DNA from: Rhizobium skierniewicense
Lineage (GTDB): Bacteria; Pseudomonadota; Alphaproteobacteria; Rhizobiales; Rhizobiaceae
DNA length: 64,000 nucleotides
Direction: 5' to 3'
NCBI RefSeq assembly: GCF_014196515.1
Contig: NZ_JACIDV010000015.1
Span: 1 to 64,000 of the forward strand
Shown here one piece after another: positions 54,615 through 63,796 of this stretch. The notes below the pieces were generated by a model. The model was not told where the DNA came from. It was given only the letters and a program-made list of their open reading frames with translations, and did no database searches. Position 1 is the first letter of the stretch; each line of letters opens with the position of its first letter. The translations under genes and the position numbers were made by a program.

Positions 54615-54633
54615 GTGAAAGACGGAGGTTGAA

Positions 54634-55182
54634 ATGGTTGTCGATATCGGGACCCGGTTGCGACAGTTGCGCGCAATCCATAAATTGTCGCAGCGCGAGC
54701 TTGCCAAGCGTGCAGGGGTCACGAACTCGACGATTTCCCTCATCGAATCGAACTCGACCAATCCGTCCGTTGGTGCGCTGAAACGGATCCTGGATGGCAT
54801 CCCCATCGGTCTTGCTGAATTCTTTGCTTTCGAGCCCGACACGCCACGGAAAGCATTCTACGCCGCCGAAGAACTGGTGGAGATTGGCAAAGGGGCCATT
54901 TCCTATCGCCAGATTGGTGACAATCTGTTCGGTCGAAGCTTGCAGATTTTGAAGGAGTGTTATCAACCGGGTGCAGGCACCGGGCGGGTTCCGCTGGTTC
55001 ATGAGGGAGAAGAGGGCGGTATTGTCCTGTCCGGACGACTGGAGGTCACTGTGGAAGATGAGCGCCGAATCCTTGGACCGGGAGACGCATATTATTTCGA
55101 AAGCCGGCGTCCTCATACATTCCGGTGCGTTGGACCCATTGCCTGCGAGGTGATCAGCGCCTGTACGCCGCCCAGCTTTTAG
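54634..55182 (+). CDS. XRE-cupin transcriptional regulator (PuuR-like)
   Basis: A 182-residue regulator: helix-turn-helix at about 8-62 (LRAIHKLSQRELAKRAGVT, NSTISLIESN) and a C-terminal cupin at about 110-175 (GEEGGIVLSGRLEVTVEDE and ESRRPHTFR). This two-domain type includes PuuR, which senses putrescine. The divergent aminotransferase and shared palindrome suggest it controls amine or amino acid catabolism. A stem-loop overlaps its stop codon. Confidence 0.92.
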   Translation: MVVDIGTRLRQLRAIHKLSQRELAKRAGVTNSTISLIESNSTNPSVGALKRILDGIPIGLAEFFAFEPDTPRKAFYAAEELVEIGKGAISYRQIGDNLFGRSLQILKECYQPGAGTGRVPLVHEGEEGGIVLSGRLEVTVEDERRILGPGDAYYFESRRPHTFRCVGPIACEVISACTPPSF

Positions 55183-55213
55183 AGCGTTTCCATTTAACAA
55201 GGAAACGCTCTAA
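55179..55213. repeat. Palindromic repeat at the end of the XRE-cupin gene
   Basis: TTAGAGCGTTTCC and GGAAACGCTCTAA form a perfect 13-pair stem with a nine-base loop, overlapping the regulator stop. Palindromes with this AGAGCGTTTCC core recur between genes in Rhizobiaceae, and they may act as terminators or mRNA-end structures. There is no T-run here. Confidence 0.55.
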
Positions 55214-55514
55214 GCACCGTATCCGGTGGCAAGCAGTCCCCGTTTGTTCAAAAGATTAGCCGACTAATGATATGTGTCGATAATACTCGACGCGCGGCCC
55301 CCTAGCTGTTGCCTGACGGTTCGCGAAGGATTTTCCAACTTTCCCTGACGGTTGTATTCTTTACAGTGTTTCGTCCCTGAGTTTTTTCATCTCAAAATTT
55401 ATAAATAATTAACCCTCGTATAGAGAGAATTAGAATATTCTGATGCCCTCTATCAGGGTGTCGGCTCGCATTCGGCCTGGGGCGTCAGTTATGCGTGAAA
55501 CAGGGGATAAGCGT
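55214..55514. promoter_or_regulatory. Promoter region of the pilus operon with a spaced direct repeat
   Basis: An AT-rich 300-base leader. CCTGACGGTT occurs at 55312-55321 and again at 55344-55353, 32 bases apart, close to three helical turns. Such spacing favours an activator or response regulator binding one face of the helix. Confidence 0.5.
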
Positions 55515-56012
55515 ATGGCGTTCGGGGTATCTCGAGGTTTGTTGATATTAGTAGGGTTGTTATCAGAACCCAGTCAATCTCTTGCTCAGGTTGCAACAAC
55601 CACTTTTGCCGTGCAGATGACGATCCAGGGCGAATGTAAGATCAATTCGGCTGGCACACTGAATTTCGGTAACCGCGTTCTGCTCGACAGCAATGTGGAT
55701 CAGACGAGCGACATTGTCGTTCTGTGTACAGCCAGCACGCCGTTCACCATCGGGTTGAGCGCAGGCTCTGGAGCGAATGCCACGGTCTCAAACCGTCTGC
55801 TGACATCCGCCGGCGGAGCGACGATCGGATATTCTCTTTACACCAATTCTTCTCGCACGAGTGTTTGGGGAAACACGGTAGGCGTTGATCGACAGGCAAG
55901 CACCGGAACCGGTGCAGCCCAAAACTTCACTGTCTTTGGGCGCGTTGCGGCTCAGACGACACCTGTCATCGGGACTTACAACGACACCGTGACGGTCACG
56001 ATCAATTATTGA
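55515..56012 (+). CDS. Spore coat U (SCPU) domain pilin, major subunit candidate
   Basis: A 165-residue exported protein: signal peptide ending SQSLAQ, then one SCPU domain with the Cys pair (GECKINSAG and VVLCTAS), LNFGNR and a donor-like C-terminal YNDTVTVTINY. SCPU proteins are subunits of archaic chaperone-usher (Csu-type) pili. The ATG at 55515 follows AGGGGATAAGC; frames open further upstream have no ribosome site. First gene of a four-gene pilus operon, with the chaperone start 20 bases after its stop. Confidence 0.87.
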   Translation: MAFGVSRGLLILVGLLSEPSQSLAQVATTTFAVQMTIQGECKINSAGTLNFGNRVLLDSNVDQTSDIVVLCTASTPFTIGLSAGSGANATVSNRLLTSAGGATIGYSLYTNSSRTSVWGNTVGVDRQASTGTGAAQNFTVFGRVAAQTTPVIGTYNDTVTVTINY

Positions 56013-56032
56013 CCTGCCAAGGAAGAATGCAC

Positions 56033-56752
56033 ATGCGCCTTTTCACCTTAGCGGCTGCGTTACTTGCCGGTTTGTATCTCTCGCCATCCCATGCGGCGTC
56101 ACTGCGCGTGGCCCCCGTCCTCCTTGATCTGACGGCGCCCACGGCGTCTTCAAGCTTGCGGATATGGAATGACGCCCAAAGTCCGATCAACGTTCAGGTC
56201 AGAATATTTCGTTGGACGCAGCAAAACGGTGCCGATGTCTACACGCCCGTTAGCGATGTGGTCGCCAGTCCACCGATGACGCAGTTGAAGCCCGGTGCCG
56301 AAAATCTGGTCCGCATCGTCAGACTTTCCAAAAAGGCGGTGAGTGCGGAGGAAAGCTACCGCGTCATCGTTGATGAATTGCCACCAACCGGCACACGGCC
56401 ATCGGGAACGGTCAATCTCGTCATTCGCCATTCCATACCGGTCTTCTTTTCAGCGCCATCGATCGGTGATGCGCAGCCCGTCTGGTCGGTGAGCCCGCAG
56501 ACAGATGGTTACAAGGTCTCTGTCTCCAATAGAGGGGCAAAGAGATTGCGGATTGCCAATCTCAGGCTATCGGCCGGAAGCGGTAAGGCTGTGGCTGAGC
56601 ATAACGGCCTGGTGGGTTACGTACTGGGTGGCTCGGTGGCGACCTGGGTTGTTCCGGCACCGGCGGGGAAACGATTGGGTGGCGTGCTCACGATTTCTGC
56701 AGACAGCGAAGGCGGTACCGTGAATGCGACGGCACGCGTCACCGGCGGTTAG
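56033..56752 (+). CDS. Periplasmic pilus chaperone (PapD/CsuC-like)
   Basis: A 239-residue chaperone with a signal peptide (to about 22, ending SHAAS), the G1-strand and cleft pattern of the family (LRVAPVLLDLTAP, LVRIVRLSKKAVSAEESYRV) and the second immunoglobulin-like domain. It folds pilin subunits by donor-strand complementation and delivers them to the usher. Two ATGs, 56027 and 56033, are possible; the second is better spaced from AAGGAAG. Confidence 0.88.
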   Translation: MRLFTLAAALLAGLYLSPSHAASLRVAPVLLDLTAPTASSSLRIWNDAQSPINVQVRIFRWTQQNGADVYTPVSDVVASPPMTQLKPGAENLVRIVRLSKKAVSAEESYRVIVDELPPTGTRPSGTVNLVIRHSIPVFFSAPSIGDAQPVWSVSPQTDGYKVSVSNRGAKRLRIANLRLSAGSGKAVAEHNGLVGYVLGGSVATWVVPAPAGKRLGGVLTISADSEGGTVNATARVTGG

Positions 56753-59171
56753 CCTCGCTGTTTTGACGATTACAGGTCTGACGATCATTTCATCGAGCCA
56801 TCACGGCATGACGCAGGACTTACCACCTGCGCTGCCAGCGGCCTCGCCTGCCCTTGAGCAGGCAACGTTACAGCTCGAAGTCTACATCAACGATGTGTCT
56901 ACCAATCTGATCGCCACATTTCGTCAGGACAGCACGGGATCTCTGCTCATTGAGCCAAAGCAATTGGCCAACGTTGGCATTTCTCCGAAAGACAGTGCGA
57001 TCTCGGGGGATGGCTGGATCGATATTTCAAAGTTGCCGGATGTCACAAGCCGCTATGATGAAGCCACGCAATCGGTCTATTTCGATCTGCCACTGGAGGC
57101 GCGCGCCACGAAAGTGATCGATGTCGCGGGCAAGGCCGGAACGACTGACGAAGACGATGAGGGCGTAGAAAAACCGAAGGCGACCAAGGATCTCGGAGCA
57201 ATCGTCAATTATTCGCTCTACGGGTCTTCCGGCGGACGGAAATTTTCAGATATCGCAGATTTCAGCGGCGCGTCCGCCCTTTTGGAAAATCGCGCTTTCG
57301 GTGGTTTCGGTGTTGTGTCGTCGTCTCAGGTGCTGAGCACATCGCCGTTACAGGAGTTCGATTCCAAACGACTGGATAGCTACTGGACCTATTCCAATGC
57401 GGACAATCTGACAACATATCGCGCGGGCGACCTGATTACGGGCGGGTTGAGCTGGACACGTCCGACGCGGCTGGGTGGCGTGCAGATAAGACGAAATTTC
57501 GATTTGCGCACCGATATCGTGACCATGCCCCTGCCGGAATTTGCGGGCTCCGCTGCGGTCCCGTCCACGGTCGACGTTTATATCGACAATGTCAGACGCA
57601 TTTCACGCGATGTGCCGGAGGGACCGTTTTCCATCACCAACCTGCCCGTGGTGAGCGGCGCAGGCAGTGCAAGGCTGGTCGTTCGCGATGTTTTGGGCAG
57701 AGAAACCGTGACGGAAACTGCTTTTTTTGCGTCTGGGGACCTTTTGGCTCCAGGCCTTCTCGATTTTTCTGCAGAGCTTGGCTTTGCGCGGCACAATTAC
57801 GGACTGGAGTCTTTCGACTACGACGACGCACCGTTGGGATCTGCCACAGTCAGATACGGCGTTTCGGACAGACTGACGTTTGAAGGGCACGCCGAAGGTG
57901 GGAAGGATTTCTATAATGTCGGTATGGGAGGCGTCTTTTCTCTGGGCACCCGCGGACTGGGCAGCCTCGCGGCCACGACCAGTCACTATGGCGCTGATAC
58001 TGGCCATCAGGTCGCCGCAAGCGTTGAAGCAGAGGTGTTCGGAGTGCAGGTCATGGCGCGGTCGCAGCGAACATTTGGCGACTATCACGATCTTGCCTCC
58101 GTCACGGCAAATGTGGAAGCAAACACGATGACAGCGGCATTGATGAGCGTGAGGACGCCGCGCGCGGTCGATCAGATTTCGGCATCCACCAGTCTGGGCT
58201 TTGCCGAGACAAGCTTGAATTTTACCTTCACGCAGTATGAAACCTTCGAGGACAAGACATCCAGGGTGCTCGGTCTGTCCGCCACGCGCCCCTTCGGGCA
58301 GAATGGCAATGCGTATGCTACAGCCTATAAGGACCTTGGAGATGACGATTCATACGGCATATTCGCCGGGGTCTCCTGGGCTTTTGGCGGGGGTATCTCC
58401 TCGACCGCCAGCATGTCATCCGACGCGGATGGATACACATTCACGGGAGATGTTTCCAAGGCCGAGGAACAGGAAGAGGGCAGTTATGGCTGGCGTGTGC
58501 GCGGCTCCCAAGGGCGCGGCGAGGCGGTGTCGGCATCTGGCAGCTATCGTGGCAGCCTTGCACGTGTTGCGGCAAGCGTCGATCACTTTGGCAGCAGCAC
58601 GCAGGCTACTTTGCAACTGGATGGTTCAATCGCCGCCGCTGGCGGTGATGTTTTCATTGGAAATCGGATCGATGATGCCTTTGCGGTGGTGGATGCAGGT
58701 GCGCCCGGCGTTGATATTTTTCTGGAAAACCGACCCATGGGCCAGACCAACCGCCGGGGAAAGATACTCCTTCCCAACCTTCGTTCGCATGACGCCAACA
58801 GTATTACGCTCGACCCGAGCAACCTTCCCGTCGATGCACGGATCGACCGGACAAAGCAGACCGTGACGCCATCGGATAAGGGTGCCGCAGTCGTGAATTT
58901 CCAAGTGAAGACGGAAGGTCGCGTGGCGCTCGTCACACTCAAGGATGAAAGCGGGGACTTCATCGAGACGGGCTCGACCGTCACCCTGGATGATGGCCGT
59001 GATTTTATAGTCGGATATGACGGGCAGGCCTATGTGGACGAAATCGCCGATAAAAGTCGCCTAAACGTTCGACAACCAACCAAAGCACCGTGTTACGCCG
59101 AACTTCTGCTTGCTGCCGGCGGTGAGACGCGCGCAACTGTCGATCTCATATGCAAAGGTGCTCAACCATGA
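56724..59171 (+). CDS. Outer membrane fimbrial usher (CsuD-like)
   Basis: An 815-residue usher. After the signal region come the N-terminal substrate-binding domain (about 45-120), a beta-barrel with the plug (about 200-640; DVYIDNVRRISRDVPEGPF and LPVVSGAGSARLVVRDVLG), and C-terminal beta domains with the Cys pair near the end (APCYAE, LICKG). It forms the pore through which subunits polymerise. The start overlaps the chaperone end by 29 bases; its stop overlaps the next SCPU gene by four. All parts needed for a secretion unit are present. Confidence 0.92.
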   Translation: MRRHASPAVSLAVLTITGLTIISSSHHGMTQDLPPALPAASPALEQATLQLEVYINDVSTNLIATFRQDSTGSLLIEPKQLANVGISPKDSAISGDGWIDISKLPDVTSRYDEATQSVYFDLPLEARATKVIDVAGKAGTTDEDDEGVEKPKATKDLGAIVNYSLYGSSGGRKFSDIADFSGASALLENRAFGGFGVVSSSQVLSTSPLQEFDSKRLDSYWTYSNADNLTTYRAGDLITGGLSWTRPTRLGGVQIRRNFDLRTDIVTMPLPEFAGSAAVPSTVDVYIDNVRRISRDVPEGPFSITNLPVVSGAGSARLVVRDVLGRETVTETAFFASGDLLAPGLLDFSAELGFARHNYGLESFDYDDAPLGSATVRYGVSDRLTFEGHAEGGKDFYNVGMGGVFSLGTRGLGSLAATTSHYGADTGHQVAASVEAEVFGVQVMARSQRTFGDYHDLASVTANVEANTMTAALMSVRTPRAVDQISASTSLGFAETSLNFTFTQYETFEDKTSRVLGLSATRPFGQNGNAYATAYKDLGDDDSYGIFAGVSWAFGGGISSTASMSSDADGYTFTGDVSKAEEQEEGSYGWRVRGSQGRGEAVSASGSYRGSLARVAASVDHFGSSTQATLQLDGSIAAAGGDVFIGNRIDDAFAVVDAGAPGVDIFLENRPMGQTNRRGKILLPNLRSHDANSITLDPSNLPVDARIDRTKQTVTPSDKGAAVVNFQVKTEGRVALVTLKDESGDFIETGSTVTLDDGRDFIVGYDGQAYVDEIADKSRLNVRQPTKAPCYAELLLAAGGETRATVDLICKGAQP

Positions 59172-60127
59172 AGATAGTGGGCATTTTTATTGCTGTCCTC
59201 ATGTTCCTGTCTGCGTCCCCGGCCTTCGCGGTGACCTGCAGCTTCACCATGACCGACATGAATTTTGGATGGGTCAATCTGACGAGCAATGCGGCGGTCA
59301 ACACAACAGGGACGATGAAGGCAACGTGCTCCAACCCTTTGAGCGGTGGTAACAATCTCTCGATCCGCATCTGCGTGAATATCAATGCCGGCACAGGTGG
59401 GCAGGCGAGCGGCGAGCGGCAGATGAAGTTCGGCAGCGCCCCACTCAAATTTCAGCTCCACCAGGATGCCTTGAGATCCATACGGTGGGGATCCGTGCTA
59501 CAGCCGGAGTTGGGCTCGGCCATGGCCATCGATATGGTGTTGCCGCTTGAGCCGTTGCTGGGAACCGCGACCATGACCGTCTATGGCAGGATTTCCGCAT
59601 CCCAGGCATCTGCCGTGAAGGGGCAATACAGTTCGAGCTTCGCAGGCGCTGAAACAAGCGTTACCTATGCGCCTTATACCGTTATGGCGCCGCTCTGCTC
59701 GGCCATGACGCAAAACGCCACCACCGTCCCTTTCAATGTCACTGCAACGGTCGAGCCGACATGTGTTGTCTCTGCGCAAACGCTCAATTTCGGTACCCAC
59801 ACCAATCTTGTGACCGCTGTGGATGCGACGGGTGCCATCTCGCTGACATGTACCGCGAACCTTCCCTATGCCGTTTCCCTGAATGGTGGCTTGAGCAATG
59901 CCAGTCCCGCATCCCGCAAGATGGTGAGGCCCAACGGATCGATAACCTATGGTTTGTACACAAACGCAGCACGCAGCAACCCGTGGGGAAGCGGGGTCGG
60001 GCAAACGGTCAGCGGCACGGGAAACGGAACTGCACAGTCCTTGTCGGTTTATGGACGCGTGCCAGCGCAGACAACGCCTATGACGGGTTTGTACTCCGAT
60101 ACCGTCGTCGTGACGGTGAATTACTGA
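59168..60127 (+). CDS. Two-domain SCPU protein, probable pilus tip adhesin
   Basis: A 319-residue exported protein with signal peptide (ending SPAFA) and two SCPU domains in tandem. Domain 1 (about 25-180) has CSFTMTDMNFGWVN; domain 2 (about 195-319) has CVVSAQTLNFGTHTN and ends YSDTVVVTVNY, like the upstream pilin. A two-domain last subunit in archaic pili (CsuE type) is the tip adhesin, which fits its place at the end of the operon. A weak hairpin (AGCGA-CCTTCGT-TCGCT, then TTTT) follows the stop. Confidence 0.85.
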   Translation: MKIVGIFIAVLMFLSASPAFAVTCSFTMTDMNFGWVNLTSNAAVNTTGTMKATCSNPLSGGNNLSIRICVNINAGTGGQASGERQMKFGSAPLKFQLHQDALRSIRWGSVLQPELGSAMAIDMVLPLEPLLGTATMTVYGRISASQASAVKGQYSSSFAGAETSVTYAPYTVMAPLCSAMTQNATTVPFNVTATVEPTCVVSAQTLNFGTHTNLVTAVDATGAISLTCTANLPYAVSLNGGLSNASPASRKMVRPNGSITYGLYTNAARSNPWGSGVGQTVSGTGNGTAQSLSVYGRVPAQTTPMTGLYSDTVVVTVNY

Positions 60128-60377
60128 GCGACCTTCGTTCGCTGTTTTAGCGATATTGCTGAAAAACGGTATATTAACGCCTAACCCCTAGACTGGGCGC
60201 TGTGTGGGACTGGCACAGTCATGTCCAGCATTCGCAACACCGCAGGCGGAAATTGTCAGGTCATATGTCTGGCCTTCAATCCGACTGTCGCGAGCGAACG
60301 TATAGAAGAGGGTGATGTCCATGATATCGCAGCGCGCAATGTGCGCCAAGACTATGGGATCGTGAACCGATATGGCG

Positions 60378-62438
60378 ATGAGCGGCACCGCATCTGACAC
60401 GCGGCACTATAATGAACCTGCCAGAGGTCCAGCCAATCTGTTCAGGCTGGCCGCTTTGCTATGGCGAAATGCACTGTTCATCGTGCTAATCGGCATTATC
60501 TGCGCAGCACTCGCTTTTGGCGTTTCACTGTTGATGCCCAATTACTACGTCGCCACATCACAGATCCTCCTTGATCCCGAGGGATCGCGGGTTCTGGAAA
60601 GCGATCTGCCGGGCCAGCCACGCGCTGTCGACTCACACGTTCTCAACCAGCAATACATCATCACATCAGCCCAGGTTCTGTCACGCATCGTGGAAAGCGA
60701 GAAGCTCTACGACGATCCGAAGTTTGGGGCGGCGGCACCGGTTTATCCCGACAAGGACAGTCGCAGCAGGCTGGCGCTCGATGCCCTGCGCAGGGCGACG
60801 TCGGTTGCGGCTGTGGGAAAGAGCTTCATTGTCAATGTCTCGGTGACCTCGGACAGCCCGCAACGTGCTGCGGAACTCGCCAATCTTATCGCCGTCACCT
60901 ACACGCAGGTCCGGATTGAAATGAACAGCGATGTTCTGCGCCGGACCGGTGGCGGTTTGGCGGCACAACTGGACCAGTTGAGAAAAGCCGTCGAAGATGG
61001 CGACCGGGCCGTACAGGCCTATCGTGCCGAGCACAATCTGGCCGACATTCAGGGACGCCCTGACATCGAACAGCGTATTGCAGATGCAAATACCGAGATA
61101 TCCAGATTGTCTGCGACGGTCGCTGAAAACGAAGCGCTGGTTACAGAGCTCAATCGTGCCCGTAACGACAGGCAGTATCTGCGTTCTATCCCTGATACAT
61201 CGTTGACGCCTGCGATCATTTCGCTTCGGGCGCGCTATCAGGAAAGCCGCGAGGAGGAATCCGTTCAGGCCACATCGCTGGGTTCCCAGCATCCTTCCTT
61301 GCAGGCCGCAAGGGCACGCACCCAGTCGCTCTCCAATATTCTCGATGAGCAACTGCGCAATTTTTCTTCTGCCACATCGAGCAATCTGGCGCGGCTGAAG
61401 AACCAGTTGGCGATTCTGAAAACCAATGCCAATACGTTGAAGACCAGCCTCAACAGTGATGAACAGACGATGGTTCGTCTGCGTGAATTGCAGCGCAAGC
61501 TCGAAAGCGACCGCGCGGTTTATGAAGCCTTCCTGTTGCGAACCAAGCAGCTTTCCGAGCAGCAGGGCACATCGAGCGAAAATCCGCAGATCATTTCCAG
61601 TGCCGAACCGCCTCTGCGTAAGGCCGGACCTCCACGCACATTGATGATGGCGGGCGGCGGTATTTTCGGACTCATTCTGGCTGCGGGCCTGTTGATCCTG
61701 CGTGATCAGTTTCGCGGTACGGGCAATGAGCCTCAACCGCTTGCCAGTTCGTCGGACGAACGGTTTCCCGTAGAAGCAGGGGAAGGTAACAACGCCGCCG
61801 CTTTCGTACCGGCATCCACGAAAGCTCGGCCCGTTGGTCGCGTTATCAGCGACTTCGACACAGAAGGGCTAAAGGCTTCCGGCGACGAGGGCTTCGATGG
61901 TTTGGCCCGATATGTTTCTACCGCCGTTGCGTCCGCCGACAATCATTCCATTCTGGTGGTGTCTACCGGACCCAAAAACCGTGCCTCCTACAGTGCCTTC
62001 AATCTGGCGGCTGAAACGGCCAGACTGGGACGCCGCGTTTTGCTGGTGGATTGCGCGCCTCAGGATCCGCTTCTGACAGGCATGCTGTTGCCGCACGCGC
62101 GTGATGAAGAGGCCGAGGTCGCAAACGAGGACCGCTTCTACACCTTCGAAGGCATCCCGTTTCTGCATTTCGCAACAGTCGAGCATAGCCAGGCTGAAGG
62201 CGATATAACAGATGCCAAAGACGAGAATGGAGAGCCCTTCGATCTTATCGTCATCGATGGCGGGGTGGCGGCCAAATCAAGGATCGGTCCGGCGCTTCGG
62301 AATAGACTGGACGACGTGTTTCTCATGCAGCATGAAGACGACACCGGCAGCGTTGTGATCGCTCTCGTCACTCTGGAAGAGAGCGGCCTTGAAGACACAA
62401 AAGTGGTGCGGATGACACGGTCCGGTTTGCAATATTGA
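60378..62438 (+). CDS. Wzz/GumC-like polysaccharide co-polymerase with degenerate kinase domain
   Basis: A 686-residue inner membrane protein of the PCP-2a type. TM1 lies at about 30-52, followed by a large periplasmic part with coiled coil (about 185-375) and TM2 at about 422-445. The C-terminal cytoplasmic domain has the shape of a tyrosine-kinase/ParA fold (VLLVDCAPQDPLLTGM, FDLIVIDGG), but the Walker A is gone: SILVVSTGPKNRASYSAFN has no GKT/GKS. The tyrosine cluster is also reduced. It probably still controls chain length without phosphorylation. The ATG at 60372 is an alternative. It begins a surface polysaccharide locus. Confidence 0.88.
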   Translation: MSGTASDTRHYNEPARGPANLFRLAALLWRNALFIVLIGIICAALAFGVSLLMPNYYVATSQILLDPEGSRVLESDLPGQPRAVDSHVLNQQYIITSAQVLSRIVESEKLYDDPKFGAAAPVYPDKDSRSRLALDALRRATSVAAVGKSFIVNVSVTSDSPQRAAELANLIAVTYTQVRIEMNSDVLRRTGGGLAAQLDQLRKAVEDGDRAVQAYRAEHNLADIQGRPDIEQRIADANTEISRLSATVAENEALVTELNRARNDRQYLRSIPDTSLTPAIISLRARYQESREEESVQATSLGSQHPSLQAARARTQSLSNILDEQLRNFSSATSSNLARLKNQLAILKTNANTLKTSLNSDEQTMVRLRELQRKLESDRAVYEAFLLRTKQLSEQQGTSSENPQIISSAEPPLRKAGPPRTLMMAGGGIFGLILAAGLLILRDQFRGTGNEPQPLASSSDERFPVEAGEGNNAAAFVPASTKARPVGRVISDFDTEGLKASGDEGFDGLARYVSTAVASADNHSILVVSTGPKNRASYSAFNLAAETARLGRRVLLVDCAPQDPLLTGMLLPHARDEEAEVANEDRFYTFEGIPFLHFATVEHSQAEGDITDAKDENGEPFDLIVIDGGVAAKSRIGPALRNRLDDVFLMQHEDDTGSVVIALVTLEESGLEDTKVVRMTRSGLQY

Positions 62439-62447
62439 GGACACATC

Positions 62448-63740
62448 TTGGCTGAAAACAACAATCGTGCAGCCATTCGCTTCCCATTTCTGCAGGGTCG
62501 GTCCGTCTCGGGTCTGAATGTCATCTTCAATATGGGCCTGCGTGGCTCAACGCTCGTTCTTCGCTTTGCGTTATCGTTCTACATCGTCAAATTCATCGGT
62601 CTGGAAGCGGCAGGTGTCTATGGTTTGGCACTCGGCGTCGTCAATGCCGCGCCTGCGATCCTGGGCTGGGGCCTGAACTACTTCATCGCTCGGGATGTCA
62701 GTGGGAAAACCACGGGTGTCGCGGGCCTTTACATGAAAACGCGATTGCTGGTGACGGTTACCTCGCTTGTCGCCATGACGGCGATTGCACTGGTCGCCGC
62801 CTATTTCATGGGCCATGACGTCATCCCGCTCTATTTCCTCATCCTTCTGGTGGTTTGGCTGGAGACCATATCCTGCGACATCCACGTGCCCTTGATCGCC
62901 CAGGAAATGTCGAGCCAGGCGAATGTTTTGTTCTTTTTAAGAACATCTTCATGGATTGTGCCCGTGATCGGTCTCGGCTTGGCTTTCGAGACCTTTCGCA
63001 CCATCGAAGCCATCATGGTCGCATGGAGCCTTGGTTATATTTTGATGTTCGCGGGGCTGGGCTTTTTTCTGCGCAACTGGCCGATCCGACGGATTGTCGG
63101 CATGCCGATGCGGATGCGCTGGGTGAAAAAGCGGATGCGCAGGGCATGGCTCATTTATATTAGCGACATGAGCAATGTCGGTCTTGTTTACGCCGATCGC
63201 TATGTCGTCTCCCTGCTGCTCACCCTGTCGCTAACGGGGGTCTATACATTCTATTGGTCACTGGCCAATGCGCTGCAGACGCTGATTTCGACAGCTGTGC
63301 TGCAAGTGGCGATCCCGGCACTTTTCAAGGCGTACAATACCGGCTCCATGACGGAATGGCGCCAGGTGATGATCTGGCAGTTCAGCAAGACAGCGGCGGT
63401 TGCTTTCGGGCTTGGCGTCGCGATCTTCATCGCCGGTAATGTTCTCGTGCATCTCATGAACATGCCTGAGCTTGGCCAGCATCAAGGCATGTTTGCACTC
63501 CTGCTTCTAACGGCGGTGGTTCGGTCCTGCACCGATCTCATGGGGCTGGGTCTCAACAGCCTTCGAAAAGACGGCCACTACGCCTTCGTCAACCTGTCGA
63601 GTGTTCTGCTTTCGATCAGCATGAGTTTTCTGCTCATCAGCACCTTCGGTTTTATCGGCGCTGGCCTTTCTGCTTTCTTTACGGCGCTTGTGACAGCATC
63701 GATTTCCAGCACATTGCTTTGGCGGGCTTCCCGGTCATGA
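62448..63740 (+). CDS. Polysaccharide flippase (Wzx/MATE-like)
   Basis: A 430-residue membrane protein with about 12 hydrophobic segments, of the oligosaccharide-flippase fold. It begins with TTG, preceded by GAGGACACATC, nine bases after the Wzz-like stop. Early segments include LRFALSFYIVKFIGLEAAG and VVNAAPAILGWGLNYFIA. It probably flips lipid-linked repeat units across the inner membrane for the polymer controlled by the upstream gene. Which polymer is made cannot be told from this window. Confidence 0.85.
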   Translation: MAENNNRAAIRFPFLQGRSVSGLNVIFNMGLRGSTLVLRFALSFYIVKFIGLEAAGVYGLALGVVNAAPAILGWGLNYFIARDVSGKTTGVAGLYMKTRLLVTVTSLVAMTAIALVAAYFMGHDVIPLYFLILLVVWLETISCDIHVPLIAQEMSSQANVLFFLRTSSWIVPVIGLGLAFETFRTIEAIMVAWSLGYILMFAGLGFFLRNWPIRRIVGMPMRMRWVKKRMRRAWLIYISDMSNVGLVYADRYVVSLLLTLSLTGVYTFYWSLANALQTLISTAVLQVAIPALFKAYNTGSMTEWRQVMIWQFSKTAAVAFGLGVAIFIAGNVLVHLMNMPELGQHQGMFALLLLTAVVRSCTDLMGLGLNSLRKDGHYAFVNLSSVLLSISMSFLLISTFGFIGAGLSAFFTALVTASISSTLLWRASRS

Positions 63741-63796
63741 TCCGTCCCAGCCACGGTTTTCATCTCAAATATCGTCGCAAAAGAGGTGCATGAAGC

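Noticed and set aside
55201..55213. Possible intrinsic terminator after the XRE-cupin gene
   Set aside because: The stem is perfect but no T-run follows on either strand, so it is reported as a palindromic repeat instead.
60221..60397. 59-codon frame just before the Wzz/GumC-like gene
   Set aside because: It overlaps the real start, lacks a ribosome site and looks unlike any protein I know; a leader peptide cannot be excluded but is not supported.
60681..61736. 351-codon minus-strand frame opposite the Wzz/GumC-like gene
   Set aside because: It lies wholly within a clear plus-strand coding region and shows no domain.
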